Notes under the pieces: model-generated
Seen by the model: the letters and a program-made list of their open reading frames with translations, nothing else
What the model was told of the DNA's origin: nothing
Databases searched by the model: none
Program-made: the position numbers and the translations under genes
Part shown: positions 43,431-54,097 of the stretch, one piece after another
Position numbering within the stretch: position 1 is the first letter of the stretch
Layout of the letters: the number at the start of each line of letters is the position of its first letter
Source of the DNA: CAXTEJ01 sp964243295
Lineage (GTDB): Bacteria; Actinomycetota; Actinomycetes; Actinomycetales; Angustibacteraceae
Direction of reading: 5' to 3'
NCBI GenBank assembly: GCA_964243295.1
Contig: CAXTEJ010000004.1
Coordinates: forward strand, 62,001 to 126,000
DNA: 64,000 nucleotides

Positions 43431-43705
43431 CAGGCGGCCACCGTCGGGCCGGCCGCGGAGGTCGCTGCGGACACCTCGACGACGTCCTCGATGACCGGGT
43501 TGCTCAGCAGCGTGGTCGCGGCCTCACGCACCTGGGCCAGCACCTCGTCGGTGACCTCGCCGTCGACGTCCAGCTCGAACCGCTTGCCCTGCCGAACACC
43601 GGTGAACCCGTGGAAACCCAAGCGCGGCAACGCGTTGAGCACCGCCTGGCCCTGCGGGTCGAGGATCTCGGGCTTGAGCATGACCTCGACGACGACGCGT
43701 CCCAT
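43430..43705 (-). CDS. purS: FGAM synthetase subunit PurS
   Basis: 91-aa bridging subunit of the PurLQS complex. Family text: VEVMLKPEILDPQGQAVLNA, LPRLGFHGFTGVRQGKRFEL. First gene of the purSQL operon. The 70-bp upstream gap to the metallo-hydrolase gene holds no obvious regulatory dyad. The C-terminal 15 residues are Ala-rich and variable. Confidence 0.95.
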   Translation of the reverse strand: MGRVVVEVMLKPEILDPQGQAVLNALPRLGFHGFTGVRQGKRFELDVDGEVTDEVLAQVREAATTLLSNPVIEDVVEVSAATSAAGPTVAA

Positions 43706-43775
43706 GCGGGTGCTCCAAGGTGGGAGAGGCGGGAAAGGCGCGGTACGCCCCAGTCTACCGACCGGCGGTCCGTGC

Positions 43776-44441
43776 TCAGGGCAGCTCGGTGGCGCCGGCG
43801 CCGGCGAGGTCGCGCAGCTGCGTGCCCTCGGGCCCGAGGTTGCCGCACAGGCTCAGGTAGAGCCCCCGCCCGGTGGCACTGAGCAGGGCGTCGTGCACGG
43901 GCACGGCCACGGCGGGTCGGACGGCGCGCAGGAAGTCGATCGTCTCGCTGACCTTCGCCCACGGGGCGCTCAGCGGCAGGGCCAGCACGTCGACGCCCTC
44001 GGGAGCCACGTCGTAGGAGTCGCCGGGGTGCATCAGCAGGCCGCTGCCGCCGTCCGCCCGCGAGGTGCCGATGAGCACCGCGACGTCGCCGATGCGCGGT
44101 ACATCGGGGTGGATGACGGCGTGCTGCCCGCCGAGGGCCGCGACAGGCACGCCCGCGACCTCGAGGCGGTCGCCCGGGTGCAGCGCGCGGGCCGCGATGC
44201 CGGCCGCACTCAGGTCGGCGGCGGTCTCCGGCTCCGCCAGCAGCAGCACGCCCTCGTTGGCCTCGAGCAGCACCGGCAGCTTCTCGACGTCGACGTGGTC
44301 GGCGTGCTGGTGGGTGATGACGACGGCGTCGAGGCCGGTCAGCTCCTCGAAGCCGGAGGAGAAGGTGCCGGGGTCGAGCAGCAGGCGGGCGCCGTCGACC
44401 TCGACGAGCAGGCAGGCGTGGCCGAGGTGGGTGATCCGCAT
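43776..44441 (-). CDS. MBL-fold (UlaG-like) metal-dependent hydrolase
   Basis: 221-aa metallo-beta-lactamase-fold protein. Start MRITHLGHACLLVEVDGARL, metal motif ITHQHADHVD, a later MHPGDSYD Asp site and a final His in VPVHDALL. The fold group includes hydrolases of unknown substrate found widely. It lies between purC and purS on the same strand, 41 bp downstream of the purC stop, so it is probably in a purine-gene transcript, but no purine role can be shown. Confidence 0.87.
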   Translation of the reverse strand: MRITHLGHACLLVEVDGARLLLDPGTFSSGFEELTGLDAVVITHQHADHVDVEKLPVLLEANEGVLLLAEPETAADLSAAGIAARALHPGDRLEVAGVPVAALGGQHAVIHPDVPRIGDVAVLIGTSRADGGSGLLMHPGDSYDVAPEGVDVLALPLSAPWAKVSETIDFLRAVRPAVAVPVHDALLSATGRGLYLSLCGNLGPEGTQLRDLAGAGATELP

Positions 44442-44462
44442 GGACGCAGCCTGCCACGCCGG

Positions 44463-44490
44463 GCGGGCCGCGATCGCATGATCACGCCGG
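44463..44490 (+). repeat. Interspersed 3'-flank repeat, copy A (overlaps purC stop)
   Basis: Begins GCGGGCCGCGATCGCATGAT and ends CACGCCGG. Its first 21 bases are identical to 32497-32517, and it is 26/28 identical to the minus strand of 22761-22788. The purC stop codon (44484-44482) lies inside it, so the last purC codons are formed by the repeat. Confidence 0.6.
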
Positions 44491-45374
44491 AGAAGGCGGT
44501 CGGAAGGTGCGGCCGGTGAGGCGCTCGTAGGCCTCGACGTAGCGCGCTCGCGTGGCCTCGACGACGTCGCCCGGCAGCGGCGGCGGCGGGACGTCGGCGG
44601 CGCGGTCCCAGCCGGACGCCGGCGAGGTGAGCCAGTCGCGGACGTACTGCTTGTCGTACGACGGCTGCGAGCGGCCGGGCGACCAGCTCTCGGCCGGCCA
44701 GAAGCGCGAGCTGTCGGGGGTGAGCACCTCGTCGCCGAGCACAGTGCGGCCGCTGGCGTCGCGGCCGAACTCGAGCTTGGTGTCGGCGAGCACGATGCCG
44801 CGCTCGCGCGCGACCCGCTCGGCGCGGGCGTAGACGGCGAGGGTCAGGTCGCGCAGCTGCGCCGCGGCCTCCGCGCCGATCGTGCCGGCGACGTGCTCGA
44901 ACGTGACGTTCTCGTCGTGCTCGCCGAGCTCGGCCTTGGTCGCGGGCGTGAAGATCGGCTCGGGCAGGCGCGACCCGTCGACCAGGCCGGGCGGCAGCGG
45001 CACGCCGCACACCGCCTGCCCGACGGCGTACTCGACCAGGCCCGACCCGGTGAGGTAGCCGCGGGCGACGCACTCGACGGGGAACATCTCCAGCCGCTGC
45101 GCCACCACGGCTCGGCCGCGGACGGCGTCAGGCACCGGCTCGTCGAGCACGTGGTGGGGCACGATGTCGGCCAGCTGCTCGAACCACCACAGCGACAGCT
45201 GCGTGAGCACGGCGCCCTTGTCGGGGATCGGCGTCGGCAGCACGTGGTCGTAGGCCGAGATGCGGTCGGTGGCGACCACCAGCAGCCGCGACGCGTCGTC
45301 GGCCCTGCGGTAGAGGTCGCGGACCTTGCCCGAGTAGACGTGCTGCCAGCCGGGCAGCAGCACCGGGTCGGCGG

Positions 45375-45378
<4 letters not shown>
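44482..45378 (-). CDS. purC: SAICAR synthase
   Basis: Joins aspartate to CAIR, step 8 of IMP synthesis. 298 aa. Start region LLPGWQHVYSGKVRDLYR, ATP site ATDRISAYDHVLPTPIPDKG, VECVARGYLTGSG, and LADTKLEFGRD near the C-terminal active site. Start GTG 45378 overlaps the purD stop by 4 bp (GTGA). The final residues RTFRPPSPA run into an interspersed repeat. Confidence 0.97.
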
Positions 45379-46670
<1,292 letters not shown>

Positions 46671-46683
46671 GCGGCGAGGCTAG

Positions 46684-46707
46684 CCGACGCACCTCACCGT
46701 GCGTCGG
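46684..46707 (-). promoter_or_regulatory. Inverted repeat just upstream of purD
   Basis: CCGACGCAC/GTGCGTCGG, 9-bp arms with a 6-nt loop, 14-37 bp before the purD start. It could be an operator or a hairpin in the 5' leader. No purine-repressor site of this form is known to me in actinobacteria. Confidence 0.4.
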
Positions 46708-46856
46708 GCCGCCGGGCAGTGGTGCCACACCGCCGCCGTGTCGGCAACACGTCATGGCTGGGGCGGCCCCGGACGGCCGGTCTTCGCTGTCGCTGGCGCC
46801 GGTCGGGTCTGCGGCGGCGCGATCGGCGGACCTCGTCGCGGTGCCGACATGACGAA

Positions 46857-46890
46857 GCCCCCGTGAGGCAGGGGGGCTACTCACGGGGGC
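46857..46890. terminator. Hairpin in the purD / LuxR-type regulator intergenic region
   Basis: Perfect 11-bp stem GCCCCCGTGAG/CTCACGGGGGC with a 12-nt loop. The flanking genes are divergent (purD leftward, regulator rightward), so it is not an ordinary end-of-gene terminator here. It may end an unseen small transcript. The rest of 46671-47136 shows only a short TGTCG-N6-CGACA dyad at 47024-47039. Confidence 0.55.
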
Positions 46891-47136
46891 CTCGCACGCG
46901 AGGGCGGGTCGCTTCGGGGGGTCGCGTCCGGTAGCCCCTGCGTGACCGGACGAACCGGCACCGGCGACGATGCCAGACCGCCGACGGGGCCACCAGCAAG
47001 CCGAGCTGACGGGAAGCGGCCAATGTCGCCCATCCGACACCTCTTGTGCCCCATGCTCACCGTGGGTCAGCACGGGGACGCGTGGCGGCAGCGCCGGCGG
47101 CATCATGGGGAGGGCGCGGGGGACCATGTCGACGAG

Positions 47137-48135
47137 ATGCCGACGCTCGACGGCACCAGCCACGACGACCAGGTGACCACCGCGACGACCGGGTCGAGCC
47201 GCACCTACCTGACCCTGCTGGCCCATCCCGACGCCGGTCGCGACGAGCTCGCCGGGCTGCTCGGCACCGACCGCGCCACGCTGGACGGCACGCTCGACGA
47301 GCTCGCCTCGCACGGCTCGATCCTGCTCCACCCGGACGGCTCGGTGCACGTGCCACCACCCGACATCGCGCTGCCCGCCCGCGCCGGCCAGCTCGAGCGC
47401 GAGGCGCTGCGCATCCGCGCCGTCGCCGACGAGCTGGCGGTGATCTACCACCAGGCCCGCTCCGCCCGGGCCGGCGACCAGCAGATCGAGATGCTCACCC
47501 AGCGCGATGAGGTGCAGCGCTCGTTCCGCCAGCTGCTCGGCGGTGCCCGGGTGCAGGTGCGCGGTCTCGACCGGCCGCCGTACGCCGGCCTGAGCGAGGC
47601 CGTCCCCGACGTGCAGCGACAGCAGACCGCCGAGGGCGTGCGCTTCCTGTCCGTCTACGACGTGACGGTCACCGACGGCCCCGACCCGATGGCGGCGCTG
47701 CCCGACCTGCTGGCGGCCGGTGAGCAGGTGCGGGTGCTGCGAGGCGTCCCCATGAAGATGGTGCTGGCCGACGACGACGCGGCCCTGGTGATGGTGCGCA
47801 CCGACGACGACGTGTGGCGCGGCTCGATGCTGGTGCGCCGCTCACCGCTGCTGGACTCCCTCAGCATCCTGTTCGACACGCTGTGGCGGCTGGCCGTGCC
47901 GCTGCCTCGCGCGCTCGAGGCCACCGACGCGCCGCTGCACGTCGACCGTCCCGCGCCCCGCGACCTGCAGGTGCTCATGCTGCTCGCGAGCGGCGCCACC
48001 GACGAGTCGATCGCGCGCCAGCTCGGGCTCAGCACCCGCACCGTCGAGCGGCGGGTGCGCGCCATGCTCGACCGGCTGGGCGCCGAGACGCGGTTCCAGG
48101 CGGGCGTGCAGGCCGCGCGGCGCAGCTGGCTCTAG
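47137..48135 (+). CDS. TrmB-like/LuxR-type transcriptional regulator (paralogue 1)
   Basis: 332-aa cytoplasmic DNA-binding protein. An N-terminal winged-helix-like segment (YLTLLAHPDAGRDELAGLLG, about residues 20-70) is followed by a helical region and an alpha/beta domain with LSVYDVTVTDG. A C-terminal LuxR helix-turn-helix follows: LLASGATDESIARQLGLSTR and TVERRVRAMLDRLGAETRFQ. No receiver or PAS domain is seen. The start at ATG 47137 gives a length close to its paralogue at 51618-52634. An ATG at 47053 is also in frame. The two regulators bracket the aminotransferase-GNAT-purA operon. Confidence 0.8.
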   Translation: MPTLDGTSHDDQVTTATTGSSRTYLTLLAHPDAGRDELAGLLGTDRATLDGTLDELASHGSILLHPDGSVHVPPPDIALPARAGQLEREALRIRAVADELAVIYHQARSARAGDQQIEMLTQRDEVQRSFRQLLGGARVQVRGLDRPPYAGLSEAVPDVQRQQTAEGVRFLSVYDVTVTDGPDPMAALPDLLAAGEQVRVLRGVPMKMVLADDDAALVMVRTDDDVWRGSMLVRRSPLLDSLSILFDTLWRLAVPLPRALEATDAPLHVDRPAPRDLQVLMLLASGATDESIARQLGLSTRTVERRVRAMLDRLGAETRFQAGVQAARRSWL

Positions 48136-48148
48136 CCGCCGGGCCGGC

Positions 48149-49570
48149 TCAGGCGAGGCTCGCCTCCAGCTCGCCGAGCGCGCCGTCGAGGAGCTCGAGG
48201 CCGAGCACCACCTCCTGCTCGCTCACCGTGCACGGCGGCACGACGTGCAGCCGGTTCATCGCCACGACCGGCAGCAGCCCTCGGCTGCGGCAGGCGCCGA
48301 GCAGCGTCGCCATCGGCGCGTTGGCCGCGCCCGAGGCGTTGTAGGGCACCAGCGGCTCGCGGGTGGAGCGGTCGGCGACCAGCTCGAGCGCCCAGAAGAC
48401 ACCGAGCCCGCGCACCTCGCCGATCACCGGGTGCTGCTGCGCCAGCGCCCGCAGCCCGGGGCCGAGCACGTCCGACCCGATGCGGGCGGCGTTCTCGACG
48501 ATGCCCTCGTCCCTCATCGCCGTCATCGTGGCGACGGCGGCCGCGCACGCCAGCGGGTGGCCCGAGTAGGTCAGGCCGCCGGGGTAGACCCGCTCGGCGA
48601 AGGTCTCGTAGACCGCGTCACTGAGCAGCACTCCGCCGAGCGGGACGTAGCCGCTGTTGACGCCCTTCGCGAAGGCCACCAGGTCGGGGACGACGGGGCC
48701 GCCGTCCGCCGTGGCGTGGTGGTCGAGCGCGAACCACGCGCCGGTGCGGCCGAAGCCGCACATGACCTCGTCGGCGATCCAGCAGATGCCGTAGCGGTCG
48801 CAGATCGCGCGCACGCCGGCGAGGTAGCCGGCCGGCGGCACCATGATGCCGGCGGTGCCCGGCACGGTCTCGAGCACGATGGCCGCGATGGTCGAGGGGC
48901 CCTCGAGCTGCACGACCTGCTCGAGGTGGGCCAGCGCCCGCTCGCACTCCTGCTGCTCGTCGGTGGCGTGGAAGGCCGAGCGGTAGGCGTAGGGGCCGAA
49001 GAAGTGCTGCACGCCGGCGGTGCCGGTGTCGTTGGCCCAGCGGCGCGGGTCGCCGGTCATGTTGACGGCCGTCTGCGTGCCGCCGTGGTAGCTGCGGTAG
49101 CGGGTCAGCACCTTGGGGCGGCCGGTGTGGAGGCGCGCCATGCGCACTGCGTGCTCGATGGCCTCGGCGCCGGCATTGGTGAAGAACACGTGGTTGAGCG
49201 TGTCGCCGGGCGCCCGCTCGACGACCATCCGCGCCGCGGCGCTACGGGCGGCGTTGGCGTGCTGCGGCGCGACCGTGCACAGCAGGTCGGCCTGCGCCTT
49301 GATGCCGGCGACGACCGCGGGGTGCTGGTGGCCGATGTTGGTGTTGACCAGCTGGCTGGAGAAGTCGAGCAGCGGCGTCCCGTCGGCGTCCCAGAGCCAG
49401 CTGCCCTGCGCGGCGGCCACGACCAGCGGCTTGAGCGCCCGCTGCGCCGACCACGAGTGGAAGACGTGGGCGCGGTCGTCGGCGTAGGCGGCCGCCATCG
49501 CGGCCGCGTCGATCGGCGGCGTGGCCGGGGCCAGGGAGGCGATGGTCGGGCGGCCCGCGATGGTGGTCAT
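48149..49570 (-). CDS. Class III PLP aminotransferase
   Basis: 473-aa omega-aminotransferase of the taurine/beta-alanine:pyruvate type. PLP ligands are D267 (WIADEVMCGFGRTG) and K302 (AFAKGVNSGYVPLGG). The N-terminal part has HVFHSWSAQRALKPLVV. The amine substrate is not known. Its ATG overlaps the GNAT stop by 4 bp (ATGA), so it is coupled to GNAT and purA. It is convergent with the LuxR-type gene, with only 13 bp between the stops. Confidence 0.92.
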   Translation of the reverse strand: MTTIAGRPTIASLAPATPPIDAAAMAAAYADDRAHVFHSWSAQRALKPLVVAAAQGSWLWDADGTPLLDFSSQLVNTNIGHQHPAVVAGIKAQADLLCTVAPQHANAARSAAARMVVERAPGDTLNHVFFTNAGAEAIEHAVRMARLHTGRPKVLTRYRSYHGGTQTAVNMTGDPRRWANDTGTAGVQHFFGPYAYRSAFHATDEQQECERALAHLEQVVQLEGPSTIAAIVLETVPGTAGIMVPPAGYLAGVRAICDRYGICWIADEVMCGFGRTGAWFALDHHATADGGPVVPDLVAFAKGVNSGYVPLGGVLLSDAVYETFAERVYPGGLTYSGHPLACAAAVATMTAMRDEGIVENAARIGSDVLGPGLRALAQQHPVIGEVRGLGVFWALELVADRSTREPLVPYNASGAANAPMATLLGACRSRGLLPVVAMNRLHVVPPCTVSEQEVVLGLELLDGALGELEASLA

Positions 49571-50247
49571 GGCGCCCAATCTAGGTCGACCGGCTCAGCC
49601 GCGGAAGGCATCCGGGCCGGTGAGTGGTCCGCCAGCCGGCGGCGGAGCCCGTCACGGACGACGGGCCACTGCGAGGAGATGACCGAGAACACGACGGTGT
49701 CGCGGAAGGACCCGTCCGCCCGGCGCTTGTGGCGGCGCAGCACCCCCTCGCGGGTGGCGCCGAGCCTGGCGATCGCCGCCTGCGAGCGCTCGTTGACGGC
49801 GTCGGTCTGGATCTTGACCCGCCCCAGCCCGCAGTCGTCGAACGCGTGCCCGAGCAGCAGCAGCTTGCACGCGGGGTTCACGGCCGTGCCCCACCAGCGC
49901 GGGCCGTACGCCGTCCAGCCCAGGTGCACGCGCTCGTCGTCCAGCACCAGGTCGCCGAGGCTCGAGGTGCCCACGACCGTGCCGGCCGCGCCGAGGCCGC
50001 CGTCGGCCGCCAGCCGGACGACGTACATGACGCGGGTGCCGGCGGCCAGGTCGCTGACGCCCGCGCCGACGATGCGCTGGGCTGCCGCGAGGTCGGTCGG
50101 GCGCGCCGCCGGTCCGCCGTTGTAGCCCGACGCCCAGACCCGCTCGTCGTCGAGCACGGCGAGCAGCCCGGCGGCGTCGTCCGCGGTCACCGTGTCGAGC
50201 CGGACGACGTCACCGACCAGGGCGCGGCCGTCGGGTGCGTGCGCCAC
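49567..50247 (-). CDS. GNAT-family acetyltransferase (RimJ/L type)
   Basis: 226-aa N-acetyltransferase. Typical core: HLGWTAYGPRWWGTAVNPAC, then DCGLGRVKIQTDAVNERSQA and AIARLGATREGVLRRHK, the pattern of RimJ/RimL-like enzymes that acetylate protein N-termini or small amines. Start GTG is at 50247, 5 bp after the purA stop. The C-terminal 30 residues are extra. The operon purA-GNAT-aminotransferase does not suggest a single pathway. Confidence 0.87.
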   Translation of the reverse strand: MAHAPDGRALVGDVVRLDTVTADDAAGLLAVLDDERVWASGYNGGPAARPTDLAAAQRIVGAGVSDLAAGTRVMYVVRLAADGGLGAAGTVVGTSSLGDLVLDDERVHLGWTAYGPRWWGTAVNPACKLLLLGHAFDDCGLGRVKIQTDAVNERSQAAIARLGATREGVLRRHKRRADGSFRDTVVFSVISSQWPVVRDGLRRRLADHSPARMPSAAEPVDLDWAP

Positions 50248-50252
50248 GGCGG

Positions 50253-51539
<1,287 letters not shown>

Positions 51540-51617
51540 GGGTGCACCTGCTTCCCCCTCGGGTCGGCCGTGGCGGGACGCCGGGCCGCAGCGAGGCTAC
51601 CGGCTGCGGCCCGCGGC

Positions 51618-52634
51618 TCAGTCGGACGACGGCGCCGTCGGCCCCGCCAGCTGGCGCTGCTCGGCGGCCACCCCCAGCTGGAACCGCGTGCGCACCCCCA
51701 GCTCGTCCATCGTCTCGGCGATGCGGCGCCGCACGGTGCGGACCCCGACCCCGAGCGCCCGGGCGATCGCCTCGTCCTTGAGGCCGGCGGCCAGCAGCGA
51801 CAGCAGCCGGGAGACGTCGTCCGAGCCCGCGGTGGAGCCGGGCAGCGCCACGCCGCGGGTCCAGGCGTCGTCGAAGACGCGGGTGAAGGCGTGCACCACC
51901 AGCGGCAGCCTGATCACGACCGTGCCGCCGGAGGTGCTGCCCCACCGGGGCGGGGCGACGACGGCCTCGGCGCCGAAGACGACGAACTCGTGCGGCACCG
52001 GGGCGCCGACGCGCTGGCGCTCGCCGACGGCGCCCCAGCTGACGACCCACTCGAGGGCGGCCGGGTCGTCCATGACGCTGGTCGGGTAGACCGAGCGCAC
52101 CTCGCGTCCCTGGGCGATCTGGCTGCGGGCGAGGCGGTAGACCTCCGGGTCGCTGGCCGGCCCGGTCGCCACCTCCAGGTGCATCGACCGCAGCACGCCG
52201 GTCGTGGTGCGCAGCAGCTCCCTGACGGCGGTGGACTCCTGGTCGGGTGGGACGAGCTCGATCCCGACGGGGGTCTGCCGGGCGTGGCCGCTGCCGTGAC
52301 GACCGGCGTGGTGGTCGGCGACGAGCTCGTCGACGACTGCCCGCACCCCGTCGAGCGCCCGCCGCCGGCCCTCCAGCTCGTGCGCCTGCCGCTCGACGAT
52401 CCGCCCGATGACCCCGCGCGGGTCGACCGACACGAGGGCGTCGCCGCCGTGCGGCGCCGCCGTGACGACCACCAGCCCCTCGGCGACCAGGGCCTGCTGC
52501 GCGGCCCCGGCGCGGTCCGGCGTCCAGTCGAGGGCGGTGGCGTGGTCGGCGAGCGGCAGCCCGTCGCTGCGCAGCACACTGCGGTAGAGGGACTCGGCGT
52601 CCGGCTCGATGCCGATGGCCTGCAGCAGGCTCAC
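51618..52634 (-). CDS. TrmB-like/LuxR-type transcriptional regulator (paralogue 2)
   Basis: 338 aa with the same plan as the regulator at 47137-48135. N-terminal winged-helix-like region (YRSVLRSDGLPLADHATAL), then a coiled helix IGRIVERQAHELEGRRRAL, an alpha/beta domain with VRSVYPTSVMDDPAALEW and a C-terminal LuxR-type helix-turn-helix, LLAAGLKDEAIARALGVGVR followed by TVRRRIAETMDELGVRTRFQ. Start GTG 52634 has GAGGAG nearby. An exact 16-bp dyad lies 42 bp upstream. It lies 78 bp upstream of purA on the same strand and may be cotranscribed with it. Confidence 0.82.
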   Translation of the reverse strand: MSLLQAIGIEPDAESLYRSVLRSDGLPLADHATALDWTPDRAGAAQQALVAEGLVVVTAAPHGGDALVSVDPRGVIGRIVERQAHELEGRRRALDGVRAVVDELVADHHAGRHGSGHARQTPVGIELVPPDQESTAVRELLRTTTGVLRSMHLEVATGPASDPEVYRLARSQIAQGREVRSVYPTSVMDDPAALEWVVSWGAVGERQRVGAPVPHEFVVFGAEAVVAPPRWGSTSGGTVVIRLPLVVHAFTRVFDDAWTRGVALPGSTAGSDDVSRLLSLLAAGLKDEAIARALGVGVRTVRRRIAETMDELGVRTRFQLGVAAEQRQLAGPTAPSSD

Positions 52635-52675
52635 GGAGCTCCTCGGCGCTGTCGCGCGAACGCGCCACCCGATGT

Positions 52676-52691
52676 GACATCGGACGATGTC
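52676..52691. promoter_or_regulatory. Inverted repeat upstream of the second LuxR-type regulator
   Basis: GACATCG-GA-CGATGTC, 7-bp arms and a 2-bp centre, 42-57 bp before the regulator start, overlapping a shorter dyad GATGT-G-ACATC (52671-52681). It is well placed for autoregulation. The rest of 52692-52996 holds no gene that I can support. Confidence 0.5.
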
Positions 52692-52996
52692 GCGGCTGGC
52701 ACATTACTGCCATTGGCAACGACCAGCCAGCGAACGCCGCGGTCACCGGGCATGATTCCATCTGCGGCCGGCACCGCGGAGGGGATGGCGCCGGCGCCGA
52801 CCGCACGCCCCCGGGCGCACGGTCGGTCGCGGCCTCGATGGGGCAGGGGGTCATCGAGGCGGCCGGCGTCGCGGCACCGACCACGTGGTCGGTGCCGCGA
52901 CCGCGTGCCGGCCCGGCGGTCGGGCGTCGCCGCGTCGCCGCCGGAGGGTCGTCAGTGCGGCGTGTCGCAGGGCAGCAGCCTCGGACAGCGCCCTCC

Positions 52997-53103
52997 GGCC
53001 AGCGTCCTCGGGCGGCGTCCGGGCAGCGTCCGCAGGCAGCGTCCTCGGCCGGCGTCCCTCGGGGCCAGCGTCCTCGGCCGGCGTCCTCGGGCCGGCGTTC
53101 TCA
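52997..53103. repeat. Degenerate GC-rich tandem repeat
   Basis: About eight copies of a 13-16 bp unit close to GGCCRGCGTCCTCG, with unit length drifting between copies. The array ends at and includes the DUF3151 stop codon (53103-53101). It has no open frame of interest and may be a slippage-prone array. Confidence 0.7.
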
Positions 53104-53517
53104 GGACAGGGCGGTGACCGCGGCGGGGTCGCAGTCCCGCAGGAACGTCGTGCAGCGCTCGGCCTCGTCCTGCTCGCCGATCGCCGTCGCCGCCTGGCCC
53201 AGCACGTGCAGCGCCCGCAGGAACCCGCGGTTCGGCACGTGCTCCCACGGCACCGGCCCGTGGCCCTTCCAGCCGCTGCGGCGCAGGGCGTCCAGGCCAC
53301 GGTGATACCCGGTGCGGGCGTACGCGTACGCCTCGATCACCCGCCCGCCCACGAGCGCCTGCTCGCCCAGCACCGCCCAGGGCAGGCTCGCCGCGGGGTG
53401 CGCCGCCGCCAGCTCGGTGGCGGTCTGCCCGGCGTCCAGGCCCTGGGTGACGGTCTGCTCAGGCTCGGCGGGCAGCAGCGTGGGCGCGGGGCCGCCGAGC
53501 AGGTTGGGGTGGCTCAT
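53101..53517 (-). CDS. DUF3151 protein
   Basis: 138-aa helical protein of the DUF3151 family. Typical parts are TLLPAEPEQTV, AAAHPAASLPWAVLGEQAL, YAYARTGYHRGLDALRRSGW and VPWEHVPNRGFLRALHVLG. The function is unknown. It has a TPR-like helical look. In several actinobacteria it lies near purA and fba, as here. Start ATG is at 53517. Its stop is inside a tandem repeat. Confidence 0.9.
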   Translation of the reverse strand: MSHPNLLGGPAPTLLPAEPEQTVTQGLDAGQTATELAAAHPAASLPWAVLGEQALVGGRVIEAYAYARTGYHRGLDALRRSGWKGHGPVPWEHVPNRGFLRALHVLGQAATAIGEQDEAERCTTFLRDCDPAAVTALS

Positions 53518-53570
53518 GCCCCCATCCTGCCTCCCCTTCCCGCCCGGGCTCGCACGTCCCGTGACCCGAC

Positions 53571-53871
53571 CGTGATCACGTTACGTAGGTTGCGACCCGC
53601 TTCCCGTGGCGTGCACGCCGCGTGAGGCGGGCTGCCACCGCGGGAAGGCGGCGGCATCCCAGCATCCGGACGTCGGAGCGCGGGCCGCGGTCCGACGTCC
53701 GAGCCGCTGCGCCGCCGGTGCTCCGCTGATGCGCCGCCGGTGCTCCGCTGAGCGTGATCACGTTACGTAGGTTACGACGCGCTTCCCGTGGCATGCACGC
53801 CGCGTGAGGTGGGCTGCCACCGCGGGAAGGCGGCGGCGTCCCCCCATCCGGACGTCGGAGCACGGCCGCGG
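53571..53871 (+). repeat. Left repeat pair (two ~119-bp copies, 182-bp period)
   Basis: Copies at 53571-53690 and 53753-53871 are highly similar throughout. Each starts CGTGATCACGTTACGTAGGT and ends GACGTCGGAGC plus a GGCCGCGG-like end. Inside each, CTTCCCG...CGGGAAG and TGGCA...TGCCA arms can fold a long stem. Between the copies is a 22-bp-period duplication (53709-53729 and 53731-53751). The 16-bp core GTGATCACGTTACGTA is at 53572-53587 and 53754-53769. The remainder, 53872-54097, shows no recognisable gene. Confidence 0.85.
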
Positions 53872-54097
53872 TTGACCAGGACCTCGGCGCGAGCCAACGT
53901 GCACCGGCCGGCAGTCGCAGCGGACGGTCGAGCTCGGGGTCACCGTTCTTCAGCGCGCTCTTCGAGGGACGACGGCAACCCGGAGCCGGGCGCCGACGTG
54001 GCCGGCGAACCACGAGGCGCCACGTCCAGCCCACGCGCATGTGCTCGTCGGTTGGTCGTCGGAATCCCTCGACCGTGAGCTCGAGCTGTTCGGCACG

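Noticed and set aside
53576..54040. Minus-strand 154-aa ORF through the left repeats
   Set aside because: Its end is built from the repeat copies, there is no domain, and two overlapping versions appear simply because the repeat is duplicated.
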